DNA of 64,000 nucleotides from Butyrivibrio sp. MC2021 (GTDB taxonomy: Bacteria; Bacillota; Clostridia; Lachnospirales; Lachnospiraceae), in assembly GCF_000621605.1 (NCBI RefSeq), contig NZ_JHXX01000001.1, positions 992,001 through 1,056,000 of the forward strand, in the 5' to 3' direction. Position numbers and translations under genes: made by a program. Below, piece after piece: positions 26,441 to 35,154 of the stretch (the stretch's first letter is position 1; every line of letters starts with the position of its first letter). The notes under the pieces are model-generated. The model saw nothing but the letters and a program-made list of their open reading frames with translations. It was not told the DNA's origin and did not search any database.

Positions 26441-26944
26441 TTATCTTGCCAATGCTGAGAGAATGTCGGCCACCACTTCTTCCATGCTGTGGTCCTTCTC
26501 ATCTACTGTGATGTCCGCATATCTGTCATAGAGGACAGTTCTCTCATTGTAAAGAGAAATAAGGGACTGGCCGTCACGCATAACAACGCCCCTCTGCTTA
26601 ACATCCCGAAGGCGCTTGGTGAGGTTATCCATATCCACCTTGAGATAAACCACTCTTCCGATATTCTTGTAGTGGTCCATGGCTTCTTTGCCGTAAACAA
26701 CGGAGCCTCCTGTGGCGATAACAGTCTTCTGGGCCTCGATACCGGCATTGACCCTGTTCTCAACCTCGATAAAACCGTCGATCCCCTCGGTCTCGATGAT
26801 CTCAGAAAGCTTCCTGCCTTCCTTTTCCTGAATCACAATGTCAGCATCCACGAAATTGTATCCAAGAATCTTAGCCAGAATAACCCCAACGGTACTCTTA
26901 CCTGATGCAGGCATTCCGATCAAAATGATATTGTCTTTTTTCAT
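26441..26944 (-). CDS. aroK: Shikimate kinase-like protein
   Basis: A 167-residue P-loop kinase of the shikimate kinase family: GMPASGKSTVG (Walker A), VDADIVIQ (the shikimate-binding Asp), ATGGSVV and the late NERTVLYDRYAD. Shikimate kinase makes shikimate-3-phosphate in aromatic amino-acid synthesis. Two family residues differ. The FRxxE motif reads FIEVE, without the substrate Arg. The GGG loop reads GGS. It is also not beside other aro genes. It may be a true but divergent AroK, or a related small-molecule kinase. GAGGAG precedes the ATG. Confidence 0.75.
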   Translation of the reverse strand: MKKDNIILIGMPASGKSTVGVILAKILGYNFVDADIVIQEKEGRKLSEIIETEGIDGFIEVENRVNAGIEAQKTVIATGGSVVYGKEAMDHYKNIGRVVYLKVDMDNLTKRLRDVKQRGVVMRDGQSLISLYNERTVLYDRYADITVDEKDHSMEEVVADILSALAR

Positions 26945-27069
26945 AAATATTCTCCTCTAAAAAAATAACTGTCCTATATAATACAATATTTATTTCTTAA
27001 GTTCAAAATGGGGGTTAAGTTTCCGGAAATTCCACCGATATATAGAGTAGAAAGGAGGAAGATATAAAC

Positions 27070-27096
27070 ATGATGAACAATCTTCCTAAAAGATAA
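27070..27096 (+). CDS. Possible 8-codon ORF (MMNNLPKR) between a strong RBS and a terminator
   Basis: AAAGGAGG at 27051-27058 is followed, 11 bases later, by ATGATG, six more codons and TAA at 27094. The terminator stem starts immediately (27095). Nothing else on the plus strand lies downstream, so this would be a self-contained mini-transcript of about 100 bases. The spacing from the RBS is a little long. It could be a tiny peptide, an sRNA that carries an RBS-like loop, or chance. Confidence 0.3.
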   Translation: MMNNLPKR

Positions 27097-27138
27097 AGTA
27101 CCGTCACTGCGGCAGGCTCCCGGTGGCGGTACTTTTTT
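27095..27138. terminator. Bidirectional terminator between the mini-ORF and the diguanylate cyclase
   Basis: AAAGTACCGTCAC pairs with GTGGCGGTACTTT (one G-U pair), followed by six Ts on the plus strand. It also lies just past the end of the minus-strand cyclase gene. Confidence 0.85.
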
Positions 27139-27156
27139 GTCTTAATTTATTCAGGT

Positions 27157-28566
27157 TTACTCTCTTGCGCTCTTGGATGCCACCTTGTCCTTGTACATTT
27201 CGGCATCGGCGCGTTTGAAGACATCATCCATGGAATGATCTGTGGCGGGATTAAAAACAGCCATACCAAGAGCTGCTGAATAGCGCTCCCAGGCATCCCT
27301 TGTCTTATCTGAGGAGGTGTATTCATATACCTCTTTCAGCTTTCTGAAAAGCACATCCCTGTTGTCATAATCCCTGTTTTCCAAAAGAATTACAAACTCA
27401 TCACCACCGATCCTAAATACCGGTGAATGATCATACATGATACAGATCTCATGGCAGGCGCCGAAGATATAATCGTTGCCATGCTCATGGCCAAAGGTAT
27501 CATTTACCTTTTTAAGATTGTTAAGATCCGCCATAACAATACCAAATCTGGCTCTTCCGGAATTGATATCCTTGTCCACTCTCTCTTTTACCTTGTCGTA
27601 CCAGGCCTTGTTCTTGACGTGGGTAAGGGCATCCTGATAAGCCAGCATATCCATGTGGCTCACCTGGTTCTTCATAACCTCAACTTTACCCTCGGCATCC
27701 ACGATATTCTTCACATAAGCCCTCATATCCGTAGACATCTGAGCTACGGCATTGGAAAGGGACTCCACTTCGTTCTGGGTGTGTATGGCAGGAGCTTCAT
27801 AACGGAGCTTCTCGGGATCCTTCTGCTCATGGGATATCTTGGCAAAAGATACAACGCTTTTTTCCAGCTTGCTTATAGGCTCCGTGATATTTCTTGTCAT
27901 CCAGGAAAGGAAATAGCCCACAAAGGCCACACCAAGTACCACGATAAGCGCTACATTTACAACGGTATACTCTCTTATGGCCTGCTCAACTTTATAAACC
28001 TCTATATCCACGCACAGAACCGCAAAAGTCTCTCCATCTGAGCCCTTAAGGGGCATCAATGCTGTATAGTCATAGCCCCACCTGCTGAAATCCTTAAAAA
28101 AGGTGAGCTTATCATATTTCATGGCATTAAAGTATCTCTGAATCTCAGCGGCATCATAATCCTCCTCTGACACTGAGCCAAGATAATAGCCATCAGGCTC
28201 GTAAAGTCTGCCATAGGCAGTATCAGCGGAAAGAATATTCATCATTCTGGGAGGGTCAACGCTAAGAGGCATGACAATATAGAGATAATGGACATTAAAG
28301 TCCTCCATTATCCCGTCCATGAAGGCCATAAGTTCCTTGAACTTCTCAGACTCTTCCTTGGTCTTAACGCACTGTTCCAGATCCTCCATATCGATATGGT
28401 TATAGACATAATTGATAATGTCCTCCATACGCTCTTCATAGGCATGATAAAGAGATCTGTTGTAGGTCCTGAAGGTCAAGACACTGAGAACCAGACACAG
28501 CAGAATAATAAAGGAGGAACAGCCCAGAAATATGCTTTTTTTCAAAGGTTTTTTGTTTTCTTCCAT
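27157..28566 (-). CDS. Membrane-bound diguanylate cyclase (sensor-HAMP-like-GGDEF)
   Basis: A 469-residue protein that should make cyclic di-GMP. It has an N-terminal TM helix (about 13-31), an extracytoplasmic sensor region (about 32-195) and a second TM (about 197-222, VVNVALIVVLGVAFVGYFLS). A HAMP-like linker follows, then a GGDEF domain with the intact motif RIGGDEFVILLE. No RxxD inhibitory site stands before GGDEF, so product feedback there is unlikely. No good RBS is visible before the ATG. It stands alone between terminators. The external signal is unknown. Confidence 0.9.
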   Translation of the reverse strand: MEENKKPLKKSIFLGCSSFIILLCLVLSVLTFRTYNRSLYHAYEERMEDIINYVYNHIDMEDLEQCVKTKEESEKFKELMAFMDGIMEDFNVHYLYIVMPLSVDPPRMMNILSADTAYGRLYEPDGYYLGSVSEEDYDAAEIQRYFNAMKYDKLTFFKDFSRWGYDYTALMPLKGSDGETFAVLCVDIEVYKVEQAIREYTVVNVALIVVLGVAFVGYFLSWMTRNITEPISKLEKSVVSFAKISHEQKDPEKLRYEAPAIHTQNEVESLSNAVAQMSTDMRAYVKNIVDAEGKVEVMKNQVSHMDMLAYQDALTHVKNKAWYDKVKERVDKDINSGRARFGIVMADLNNLKKVNDTFGHEHGNDYIFGACHEICIMYDHSPVFRIGGDEFVILLENRDYDNRDVLFRKLKEVYEYTSSDKTRDAWERYSAALGMAVFNPATDHSMDDVFKRADAEMYKDKVASKSARE

Positions 28567-28650
28567 TCGTTAACCTTATTATGCACATAAATTGACGTAT
28601 AGTCGTTCTTACACAACATTATTCTATCATGTTATCTTCCTCAATATCTA

Positions 28651-28697
28651 AAAAAAAAATAAGGATGTATTAATTATTTATAACAATTAATACATCC
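28651..28697 (-). terminator. Terminator of the double-glycine peptide gene
   Basis: A perfect 13-bp stem GGATGTATTAATT/AATTAATACATCC (28663-28675 with 28685-28697), followed on the minus strand by a run of Ts (about ten). It lies 7 bases beyond the stop. Confidence 0.92.
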
Positions 28698-28703
28698 GGT
28701 CTT

Positions 28704-28886
28704 TTAACCTGCAAAAGTATTCTTGGTTCCACATTTCGGACAGGTTTCTTCGCTCTTTTGAATATCAACATTGAAATTTCTGTGGCACTTGCAACAGGCC
28801 ACCATCATAACCTGGCGCCTGGCGCCCCTTGAAACTGCACCTCCAACAACCTGTTCAAGCTCACTTTCCGATAGATTCATCGCCAT
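28704..28886 (-). CDS. Small peptide with double-glycine leader and zinc-ribbon core
   Basis: A 60-residue product. The N terminus NLSESELEQVVGG is a textbook double-glycine leader of secreted peptides (class II bacteriocins, quorum peptides and some RiPPs), cut after GG by C39-peptidase ABC exporters. The remaining 44 residues are basic and hold two Cys pairs, CCKC and CPKC, as in a small zinc ribbon. The RBS AGGAGGGG is strong and a strong terminator follows, so it is a monocistronic expressed unit. No peptidase-exporter, immunity or modification gene is near. It could be an antimicrobial or signal peptide, or a small Zn protein whose leader-like start is chance. Confidence 0.72.
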   Translation of the reverse strand: MAMNLSESELEQVVGGAVSRGARRQVMMVACCKCHRNFNVDIQKSEETCPKCGTKNTFAG

Positions 28887-28966
28887 TTTTCTCCCCTCCT
28901 GAAAACTAACTATAGAAAATATTATAACAGTTATTTATACGAATAACTAAATCCCACGGCAAAATT

Positions 28967-28995
28967 AAAAAGGGCCCGCACAAAAGTGCAGGCCC
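28967..28995 (-). terminator. Terminator of tpiA
   Basis: GGGCCCGCAC pairs with GTGCAGGCCC around AAAA with one mismatch, and a T-run follows on the minus strand; 15 bases after the tpiA stop. Confidence 0.9.
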
Positions 28996-29010
28996 AAAAG
29001 AAATCCAAGA

Positions 29011-29757
29011 TTATGCGTTAACGATCTTGCCAAAGTCAGGCTTGAGGGAAGCGCCACCAATGAGGCCTCCGTCAATGTTAGGCTTTGAAAGAAGCTCAGC
29101 AGCATTGCCGGCGTTCATAGATCCGCCGTACTGGATGCGAACTTCATCAGCTGTAGCCTGATCATAAAGCTTTGCGATGAGCTCACGGATAAGTCCGCAA
29201 ACTTCCTCAGCCTGATCAGCTGTAGCTGTCTCGCCTGTTCCGATAGCCCAGATAGGCTCGTAAGCGATAACAAGCTTCTTAACCTGGTCAGCAGTTACGC
29301 CTGAAAGATCCCAGGTGATCTGTCTCTCGATCCACTCCTTGTAGGTGTCAGCCTTACGAAGTGCAAGGGACTCACCACAGCAAAGGATAGGTGTAAGACC
29401 TGAAGCAAATGCCTTCTTAACCTTCTGGTTAATAAGGATATCGTTCTCTCCGAAGATATCTCTTCTCTCTGAGTGACCGATGATAACGTACGTGGCGCCT
29501 GCATCCTTAAGCATAGGAGCAGAAATCTCGCCTGTGAAAGCGCCGCTGTCTACAATGTAGAAGTTCTCAGCACCAACATGTACGTTTGTACCCTTAACAG
29601 CCTCAGCTACAGGTACGATATCGATAGCGGGTACGCAGTAAACTACGTCCACATCATCATTCTTTACAAGATCCTTAAGCTCTGCGCAAAGAGCTACTGC
29701 CTCGCTGGGAGTCTTGTTCATCTTCCAGTTTCCGGCGATAATACGTCTTCTTGCCAT
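29011..29757 (-). CDS. tpiA: Triosephosphate isomerase
   Basis: Interconverts dihydroxyacetone phosphate and glyceraldehyde-3-phosphate in glycolysis. The 248 residues have GNWKMNKT at the N terminus, IGHSERR (catalytic His region), [11 protein letters not shown] (catalytic Glu) and [10 protein letters not shown] plus GGLIGGASL at the phosphate site. GGAGG precedes the ATG. It starts 17 bases after pgk and is co-transcribed with it. A strong terminator follows. Confidence 0.97.
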   Translation of the reverse strand: MARRRIIAGNWKMNKTPSEAVALCAELKDLVKNDDVDVVYCVPAIDIVPVAEAVKGTNVHVGAENFYIVDSGAFTGEISAPMLKDAGATYVIIGHSERRDIFGENDILINQKVKKAFASGLTPILCCGESLALRKADTYKEWIERQITWDLSGVTADQVKKLVIAYEPIWAIGTGETATADQAEEVCGLIRELIAKLYDQATADEVRIQYGGSMNAGNAAELLSKPNIDGGLIGGASLKPDFGKIVNA

Positions 29758-29774
29758 TTTTTAATCCTCCAACA

Positions 29775-31013
29775 TTAGTTACGATCGTCAGCAGCATAAA
29801 CACCGGGAAGCTTCTTGCCCTCGAGGAACTCGAGAGAAGCGCCGCCACCTGTTGAGATGTGGCTCATCTTGTCAGCATAGCCAAGCTGGTTAACAGCAGC
29901 TGCACTGTCACCACCACCGATGATTGTTGTAGCCTCTGTCTCAGAAAGAGCCTTAGCAACTTCCTTGGTACCATTAGCAAGAACAGGGTTCTCGAATACG
30001 CCCATAGGTCCGTTCCAAACTACAGTCTTAGCAGTCTTAACTGCCTCTGAGTAAAGAGCGATTGTGTTAGGTCCGATATCAGCGCCTTCCATGTCTGAAG
30101 GAATCTTATCAGCGTCAACAACCTTAGTAGCGATTGAAGGATCGTCGATAGGATTAGGGAACTCGTTGATGCAAACTGTATCGATAGGAAGAAGGAGCTT
30201 CTTGCCGGCCTTCTCAGCCTTCTCCATCATTTCCTTACAATAGTCAACCTTGGTCTCGTCAAGAAGTGACTTACCAACTTCGTATCCCTTAGCCTTAAGG
30301 AATGTGTAAGCCATACCACCACCGATGATAAGAGTATCGCACTTATCAAGAAGAGTGTTGATAACGTTGAGCTTGTCAGCAACCTTAGCACCACCGAGGA
30401 TAGCTACGAAAGGTCTTACAGGGTTCTCAACTGCATTGCCGAGGAAGTCGATTTCCTTCTGCATAAGGTATCCAACTGCGTTGTTGCCGCCCTTTTCCTT
30501 GATGTACTTGGTAACAACTGCAACAGAAGCATGTGCTCTGTGAGCTGAACCGAAAGCATCACATACATAGTCATCAGCAAGATCAGCAAGCTCTTTTGCA
30601 AAAGCCTCACCAGCCTCTTCAGGCTTGGTCTCTTCCTTGCCACGGAATCTTGTATTCTGAAGAAGAACTACATCTCCCTCGTTCATTGCCTCAACTGCGC
30701 CTGTAGCTGCAGCTCCGGTAACGTTGTAATCGTTAACAAACTTAACATCCTTGCCAAGCTTCTCTGAAAGTCTCTTAGCAACAGGTGCCAGGGACTCGCC
30801 CTCGTTAGGACCATTCTTAACCTTACCAAGGTGTGAGCAAAGGATAACCTTGCCGCCGTCCTTGATGAGCTTCTTGATTGTAGGAAGAGCTGCTACGATT
30901 CTGGTCTCGTCTGTGATCTCGCCGTTCTTGAGAGGTACGTTGAAATCGCAACGAACAAGTACGCGTCTGCCCTTTACGTTGATGTCATCTACTGACTTTT
31001 TGTTAAGTGACAT
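29775..31013 (-). CDS. pgk: Phosphoglycerate kinase
   Basis: Makes ATP from 1,3-bisphosphoglycerate in glycolysis. The 412 residues have [12 protein letters not shown] near the N terminus, [35 protein letters not shown] and the C-terminal GGGDSAAAV, all standard. Seven codons upstream remain open, but AGGAGG precedes ATG 31013. It lies downstream of gap, separated by a 220-base spacer with a terminator and other hairpins, so it can be transcribed apart from gap. Confidence 0.97.
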   Translation of the reverse strand: MSLNKKSVDDINVKGRRVLVRCDFNVPLKNGEITDETRIVAALPTIKKLIKDGGKVILCSHLGKVKNGPNEGESLAPVAKRLSEKLGKDVKFVNDYNVTGAAATGAVEAMNEGDVVLLQNTRFRGKEETKPEEAGEAFAKELADLADDYVCDAFGSAHRAHASVAVVTKYIKEKGGNNAVGYLMQKEIDFLGNAVENPVRPFVAILGGAKVADKLNVINTLLDKCDTLIIGGGMAYTFLKAKGYEVGKSLLDETKVDYCKEMMEKAEKAGKKLLLPIDTVCINEFPNPIDDPSIATKVVDADKIPSDMEGADIGPNTIALYSEAVKTAKTVVWNGPMGVFENPVLANGTKEVAKALSETEATTIIGGGDSAAAVNQLGYADKMSHISTGGGASLEFLEGKKLPGVYAADDRN

Positions 31014-31066
31014 TTTTTTTCCTCCTGAATTCATAATTCTAGATTATTATATACACTACTAAGATA

Positions 31067-31086
31067 GAATATCGCTTGCGATATTC
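31067..31086. repeat. Short perfect inverted repeat in the gap-pgk spacer
   Basis: GAATATCGC TT GCGATATTC is a 9-bp perfect hairpin. Further small hairpins follow at about 31100-31136 (GATGC TTTA GCATC and CGCACGAGTGCG). They may be processing or stabilising elements upstream of pgk-tpiA. Confidence 0.6.
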
Positions 31087-31168
31087 CTGCGCCGAGTACG
31101 GATGCTTTAGCATCATCTTCCTTTCGCACGAGTGCGCATCTAACATACCTATTTTCATGTTTTTATAT

Positions 31169-31201
31169 GAAAAATAGGTCCGGTCCAATAGGACCGGACC
31201 T
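31169..31201 (-). terminator. Terminator of gap
   Basis: A perfect 11-bp stem AGGTCCGGTCC/GGACCGGACCT (31176-31186 with 31191-31201), then ATTTTT on the minus strand, 33 bases after the gap stop. Confidence 0.92.
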
Positions 31202-31233
31202 CATCTAAAAGACTATTTGATAATCAGAGGTTA

Positions 31234-32265
31234 TCAGCCAAGCTCTGCAAAGTACTTGATTGTTCTAACCATCTGTGATGTGTATGAGTTCTCGTTGTCA
31301 TACCATGAAACAACCTGTACTTCGTATGTATCATCATCAACCTTGTTAACAAGTGTCTGAGTAGCATCGAAGAGTGAACCGAATCTCATACCAACGATAT
31401 CAGATGAAACGATCTCGTCTGTGTTGTATCCGAATGACTCTGTAGCTGCTGCCTTCATAGCTGCGTTAACAGCTTCCTTAGTAACGTCAGCCTTCTTAAC
31501 TACAGCGAAGAGAAGTGTTGTTGATCCTGTAGGTGTAGGAACACGCTGAGCAGCGCCGATAAGCTTGCCGTTAAGCTCAGGGATTACAAGGCCGATAGCC
31601 TTAGCAGCACCTGTTGAGTTAGGAACGATGTTAACAGCACCTGCACGTGATCTTCTGAGGTCGCCCTTTCTCTGAGGTCCATCAAGAATCATCTGGTCAC
31701 CTGTGTAAGCGTGGATTGTGCACATGATACCTGACTGGATAGGAGCATAATCATTAAGAGCCTTAGCCATAGGTGCAAGGCAGTTTGTTGTGCAAGATGC
31801 AGCAGAAATGATCTTGTCGTCCTTTGTAAGAGTCTTGTGGTTTACGTTGTAAACGATTGTAGGAAGATCGTTTCCTGCAGGAGCAGAAATAACAACCTTC
31901 TTAGCGCCGGCATTGATGTGTGCCTGTGCCTTCTCCTTAGATGTATAGAAGCCTGAGCACTCAAGAACTACGTCTACGCCAAGCTCTCCCCATGGGCAAT
32001 TGTTAGCATCGGGCTCTTTGTAAATCTTGATTGTCTTGCCCTTAACTGTGATTGTTCCAGCCTCGTCGTCAGCTGTTACGTCATCCTCGTGACCTACTTC
32101 TACATAGCGTCCCTGTGATGAATCATACTTCAAGAGATGAGCAAGCATCTTAGGGCTTGTCAAATCGTTGATAGCTACTACTTCGTAACCTTCTGCACCG
32201 AACATCTGTCTGAAAGCAAGACGACCGATACGACCAAAACCATTGATTGCTACTTTTACTGCCAT
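31234..32265 (-). CDS. gap: Glyceraldehyde-3-phosphate dehydrogenase
   Basis: NAD-dependent glycolytic enzyme, 343 residues. It shows [16 protein letters not shown] (NAD fold), the active-site [17 protein letters not shown] with the catalytic Cys, and the C-terminal [23 protein letters not shown]-like bases precede the ATG. It has its own promoter (-35 TTGATT, -10 TAGAAT) and its own terminator, and leads a gap-pgk-tpiA set. Codon use is strongly biased, as expected for a highly expressed gene. Confidence 0.97.
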   Translation of the reverse strand: MAVKVAINGFGRIGRLAFRQMFGAEGYEVVAINDLTSPKMLAHLLKYDSSQGRYVEVGHEDDVTADDEAGTITVKGKTIKIYKEPDANNCPWGELGVDVVLECSGFYTSKEKAQAHINAGAKKVVISAPAGNDLPTIVYNVNHKTLTKDDKIISAASCTTNCLAPMAKALNDYAPIQSGIMCTIHAYTGDQMILDGPQRKGDLRRSRAGAVNIVPNSTGAAKAIGLVIPELNGKLIGAAQRVPTPTGSTTLLFAVVKKADVTKEAVNAAMKAAATESFGYNTDEIVSSDIVGMRFGSLFDATQTLVNKVDDDTYEVQVVSWYDNENSYTSQMVRTIKYFAELG

Positions 32266-32349
32266 TTTAAGTTCCTCCTAAAATGAATTTATTTAATTGG
32301 TTGCTGTTCCTAATCAAACTAAATTGATAATTTTTTATCAGCACTTACA

Positions 32350-32378
32350 ATTCTAATAAAAAACAGCGCATAAATCAA
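32350..32378 (-). promoter_or_regulatory. Predicted sigma-A promoter of gap
   Basis: On the minus strand, TTGATT (32378-32373), a 17-base spacer and TAGAAT (32355-32350) give a near-consensus promoter. The transcript would have an untranslated leader of about 78 bases. Confidence 0.6.
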
Positions 32379-32492
32379 GTAAGAATAGCAAAATATTTAC
32401 GGATTAGTTATACTAAAGAAAGCAAAATCAAGGAAAAAAGTTAAATTGTCTATCAATAAATCGTCAATACCCAAATAGAAAGGCGTTTTCAT

Positions 32493-33311
32493 ATGATCCT
32501 GGCTGACTACCACATGCACTCATCCAACTCGGGAGACAGTGAGACTCCCATGGAGGAGATGACCCTTTCCTCCATAAAAATGGGACTGAAGGAGATCTGT
32601 TTTACGGAACACATGGATATGGACTTCCCTCTCCTTCCGGGACTTCCTCCGGATCCCTTTTTACTGGATGTGGAAGCATATAAAAATGAACTTACATATT
32701 ATAAGGAAAAGTTTGCTGATAAGATAAACATAAAATTCGGCATCGAAATAGGCATGCAGGAGCAGGTGGCCTCCGAAAACACTGCCCTTATCAAGACCCA
32801 CGACTTTGACTTTGTCATCGCATCCCTGCATCTTCTTGATCACAACGACCCCTACTACGGAGAATTCTGGGGCGGCAAAAAGGTGGAAGACGTCCTTCGC
32901 CACTATTTCGAAGAAACCCTGAAAAACATAAAGCTCTTCTCCGATTTCGACGTTCTGGGACATCTGGACTACATAGCCCGCTACGTTCCGGAGGGGGATC
33001 ACACCTACTCCTATGAGAGATTCAAGGATATCATCGATGAGATCCTGAAGTATCTGGCGGATAGCGGCAAGGGGCTTGATCTTAACTCCAATGCTTTAAA
33101 GAGCTTTTCCTACGGTAATTCCAATCCAAGTCCCGAGGCCATCGCAAGGTTCCGGGAGCTCGGGGGCAAAATAATCACCTTTGGCTCAGATGCCCACACT
33201 CCCGAGGGAGTAGCCTCAGCCTTTGATCAGATGAGGGATATCGCTCTGAATGCAGGTTTTACCGAGTACTACACCTTTGAAAAACGAGTACCCACAGCCC
33301 ACAACTTGTAA
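32493..33311 (+). CDS. hisJ: PHP-domain histidinol-phosphatase family protein
   Basis: A 272-residue metal-dependent phosphoesterase with the PHP fold: ADYHMHSSNSGDS at the N terminus, CFTEHMDMD, ASLHLLDH, LGHLDYIARY and the late FGSDAHTPEGV, which together hold the metals. The length and the PHP arrangement match HisJ/HisK histidinol-phosphatases of Firmicutes (histidine biosynthesis). No other his genes are in the window, and PHP enzymes vary, so the substrate is likely but not proven. AAAGG precedes the ATG. It diverges from gap. Confidence 0.85.
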   Translation: MILADYHMHSSNSGDSETPMEEMTLSSIKMGLKEICFTEHMDMDFPLLPGLPPDPFLLDVEAYKNELTYYKEKFADKINIKFGIEIGMQEQVASENTALIKTHDFDFVIASLHLLDHNDPYYGEFWGGKKVEDVLRHYFEETLKNIKLFSDFDVLGHLDYIARYVPEGDHTYSYERFKDIIDEILKYLADSGKGLDLNSNALKSFSYGNSNPSPEAIARFRELGGKIITFGSDAHTPEGVASAFDQMRDIALNAGFTEYYTFEKRVPTAHNL

Positions 33312-33397
33312 ATAAAAAAGAAACTTTTTCATTCCTTCCTTTATTCAATTATCGAAATATAGTAAAATAATATTCATACACAGGAGGGGAAGTCTCT

Positions 33398-34138
33398 ATG
33401 AAGCAGGACCACTATAATAAGAGTATGCGGACGAATATCTACAGCTCAATATACTTACTCAAGATCGTTTCTCTTGGTATTCTTATTATCCTGACAGGTA
33501 TTCTCGCATACGTTTTCCATATGGATAAACAGCAGTACCACGAATTATCGGAGGGACCGACTCCGGTATTTCTTATTGTGGTGGCCGCCTGCGTCATCTT
33601 TTTTATAATATCCATTCTTGTTGATTTCTTCATTCTTCACCGCACCGCATCCATAGGAAGGCGCCTTAACAAATTGGCGTATATCGACAAGCTCACCGGT
33701 CTTCCCAACCGCTACAGCTGTGACCTTCTTATAGACAGCTTCAATGATCCCGTGAGGCTCTCCAATGCGGGCTTCATCCTTCTCCAGATAAAAAATCTCG
33801 TATCCGTCAACAAAGACAACGGCCACGATAACGGCAACTGGCTCATCTCCGAATTCTGCGCAATACTGGAGGATGTATCCGAAAGCTACGGCTACGTGGG
33901 CCGAAACGGTGGAAACGAGTTCATCATGCTCATAGAAAATTGCGACAGCACTGCTGCCGATATGTTCCTTTTAGATCTTACAAAAAGAATCCACGGTTAC
34001 AACGAAATGAACGTGGGCACGCCCTTAGAGGTTTCCTACGCCCGTGTTTTGAACTGCGATGAGCACAAAGAAAAGATATCGGAGGTAATTTCGCTGGGAT
34101 ATAAAAAGCTCAGAGAGATGCCTCAGACTCTTTCGTGA
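33398..34138 (+). CDS. Membrane protein with degenerate GGDEF domain
   Basis: A 246-residue protein with two TM helices (about 20-42 and 60-82) and a GGDEF-type domain (about 95-240; LTGLPNRYSCDLLI). The signature reads NGGNEF instead of GGDEF, replacing the metal-binding Asp, so catalysis is doubtful; it may bind GTP or c-di-GMP instead. AGGAGGGG precedes the ATG. It is the first gene of a close-packed run with the transglutaminase lipoprotein and the pseudopilus genes, and may regulate them. Confidence 0.82.
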   Translation: MKQDHYNKSMRTNIYSSIYLLKIVSLGILIILTGILAYVFHMDKQQYHELSEGPTPVFLIVVAACVIFFIISILVDFFILHRTASIGRRLNKLAYIDKLTGLPNRYSCDLLIDSFNDPVRLSNAGFILLQIKNLVSVNKDNGHDNGNWLISEFCAILEDVSESYGYVGRNGGNEFIMLIENCDSTAADMFLLDLTKRIHGYNEMNVGTPLEVSYARVLNCDEHKEKISEVISLGYKKLREMPQTLS

Positions 34139-34142
34139 AAAC

Positions 34143-35135
34143 ATGAAAAAAAAGACTTTTTTCCCGAGAAAGAATATAAATACGGCACGGCTCCTTTCGG
34201 GGGTTATTGCCTGCTCTATGTTACTTCTGTCCGGCTGCAGCGGAACATCCTCTCCTCTTGATGCAATTGTGAAATCAGGGGATACTTCGGACAGTGAGAC
34301 CCTTGAAAAGGGAAGCAGGGATAATACCCCTGTTTGTCTTATGCCCGAAGCCCCGGGATATGTGGTCTACAGCAATGACTACACCAGAGTTGATGCTTCA
34401 AATGTGGCGGAAGGCTACGTTGTGGTCTGTTACACAGGGGTCTCGGAAAAAGTCAAACTTCAGATAACAGGTCCTGATGAAACCACCTATACTTACAGTC
34501 TCACGGTGGATGTCCCCACCGAGGAAGTTTTCCCGCTCCAGTCAGGCGACGGGGAGTATATGGTCAATGTATATGAAAACATTGAAAAGAATCAGTACAC
34601 CATGGTCTTTACCCAGCCTATTCAGGTGACCCTGAACGACGAGTTCAGGCCCTTCCTCTACCCCAACCAGTATGTGGCCTTTGATGCAGGAAAAAGGGCT
34701 ATCGCAAAGTGCGCAGATCTGTCCTACTCCTGTAACAACGATCTGGATGTGGTATCAGCGGTTTACAACTATGTAATAAACAACATCGAATATGACTATG
34801 AGGAGGCAGAATCCGTACAAAGCGGCTACCTGCCGGACATTGACGAAGTTCTTGCCACCAAGAAGGGAATCTGTCTTGATTATGCGGCCCTCATGACCAG
34901 CATGCTAAGGAGCCAGAGGATCCCCACAAGAATGGAGGTGGGCTACGCCGGGACAGCTTATCACGCCTGGCTCAGCACCTACATCGAAGACATCGGATGG
35001 GTCAACGGCATGATCCAGTTTGACGGCAAGACCTGGTCGCTGATGGATCCCACCTTTGCTTCAACCACCGACACAGAAAAACTCAGATCTTTCATCGGAG
35101 ACGGCAAAAACTATTCCGTAAAATACATCTATTAA
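34143..35135 (+). CDS. Transglutaminase-like lipoprotein
   Basis: A 330-residue lipoprotein. A basic N terminus and hydrophobic helix end in the lipobox LLSGC (Cys about 32). A beta-rich middle part follows. Then comes a transglutaminase/protease-like core with Cys in KKGICLDYAALMTSMLRSQ, His in YHAWLSTYIE and Asp in WSLMDPTFAS. Such proteins crosslink or cleave peptides at the cell surface. It starts 4 bases after the GGDEF gene stop without its own clear RBS, so translation is probably coupled. It is followed 19 bases later by the GspF-like gene. A role in processing surface pili is possible, but inferred from position. Confidence 0.87.
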   Translation: MKKKTFFPRKNINTARLLSGVIACSMLLLSGCSGTSSPLDAIVKSGDTSDSETLEKGSRDNTPVCLMPEAPGYVVYSNDYTRVDASNVAEGYVVVCYTGVSEKVKLQITGPDETTYTYSLTVDVPTEEVFPLQSGDGEYMVNVYENIEKNQYTMVFTQPIQVTLNDEFRPFLYPNQYVAFDAGKRAIAKCADLSYSCNNDLDVVSAVYNYVINNIEYDYEEAESVQSGYLPDIDEVLATKKGICLDYAALMTSMLRSQRIPTRMEVGYAGTAYHAWLSTYIEDIGWVNGMIQFDGKTWSLMDPTFASTTDTEKLRSFIGDGKNYSVKYIY

Positions 35136-35154
35136 TTATTTTTCCGGAGGCAAT

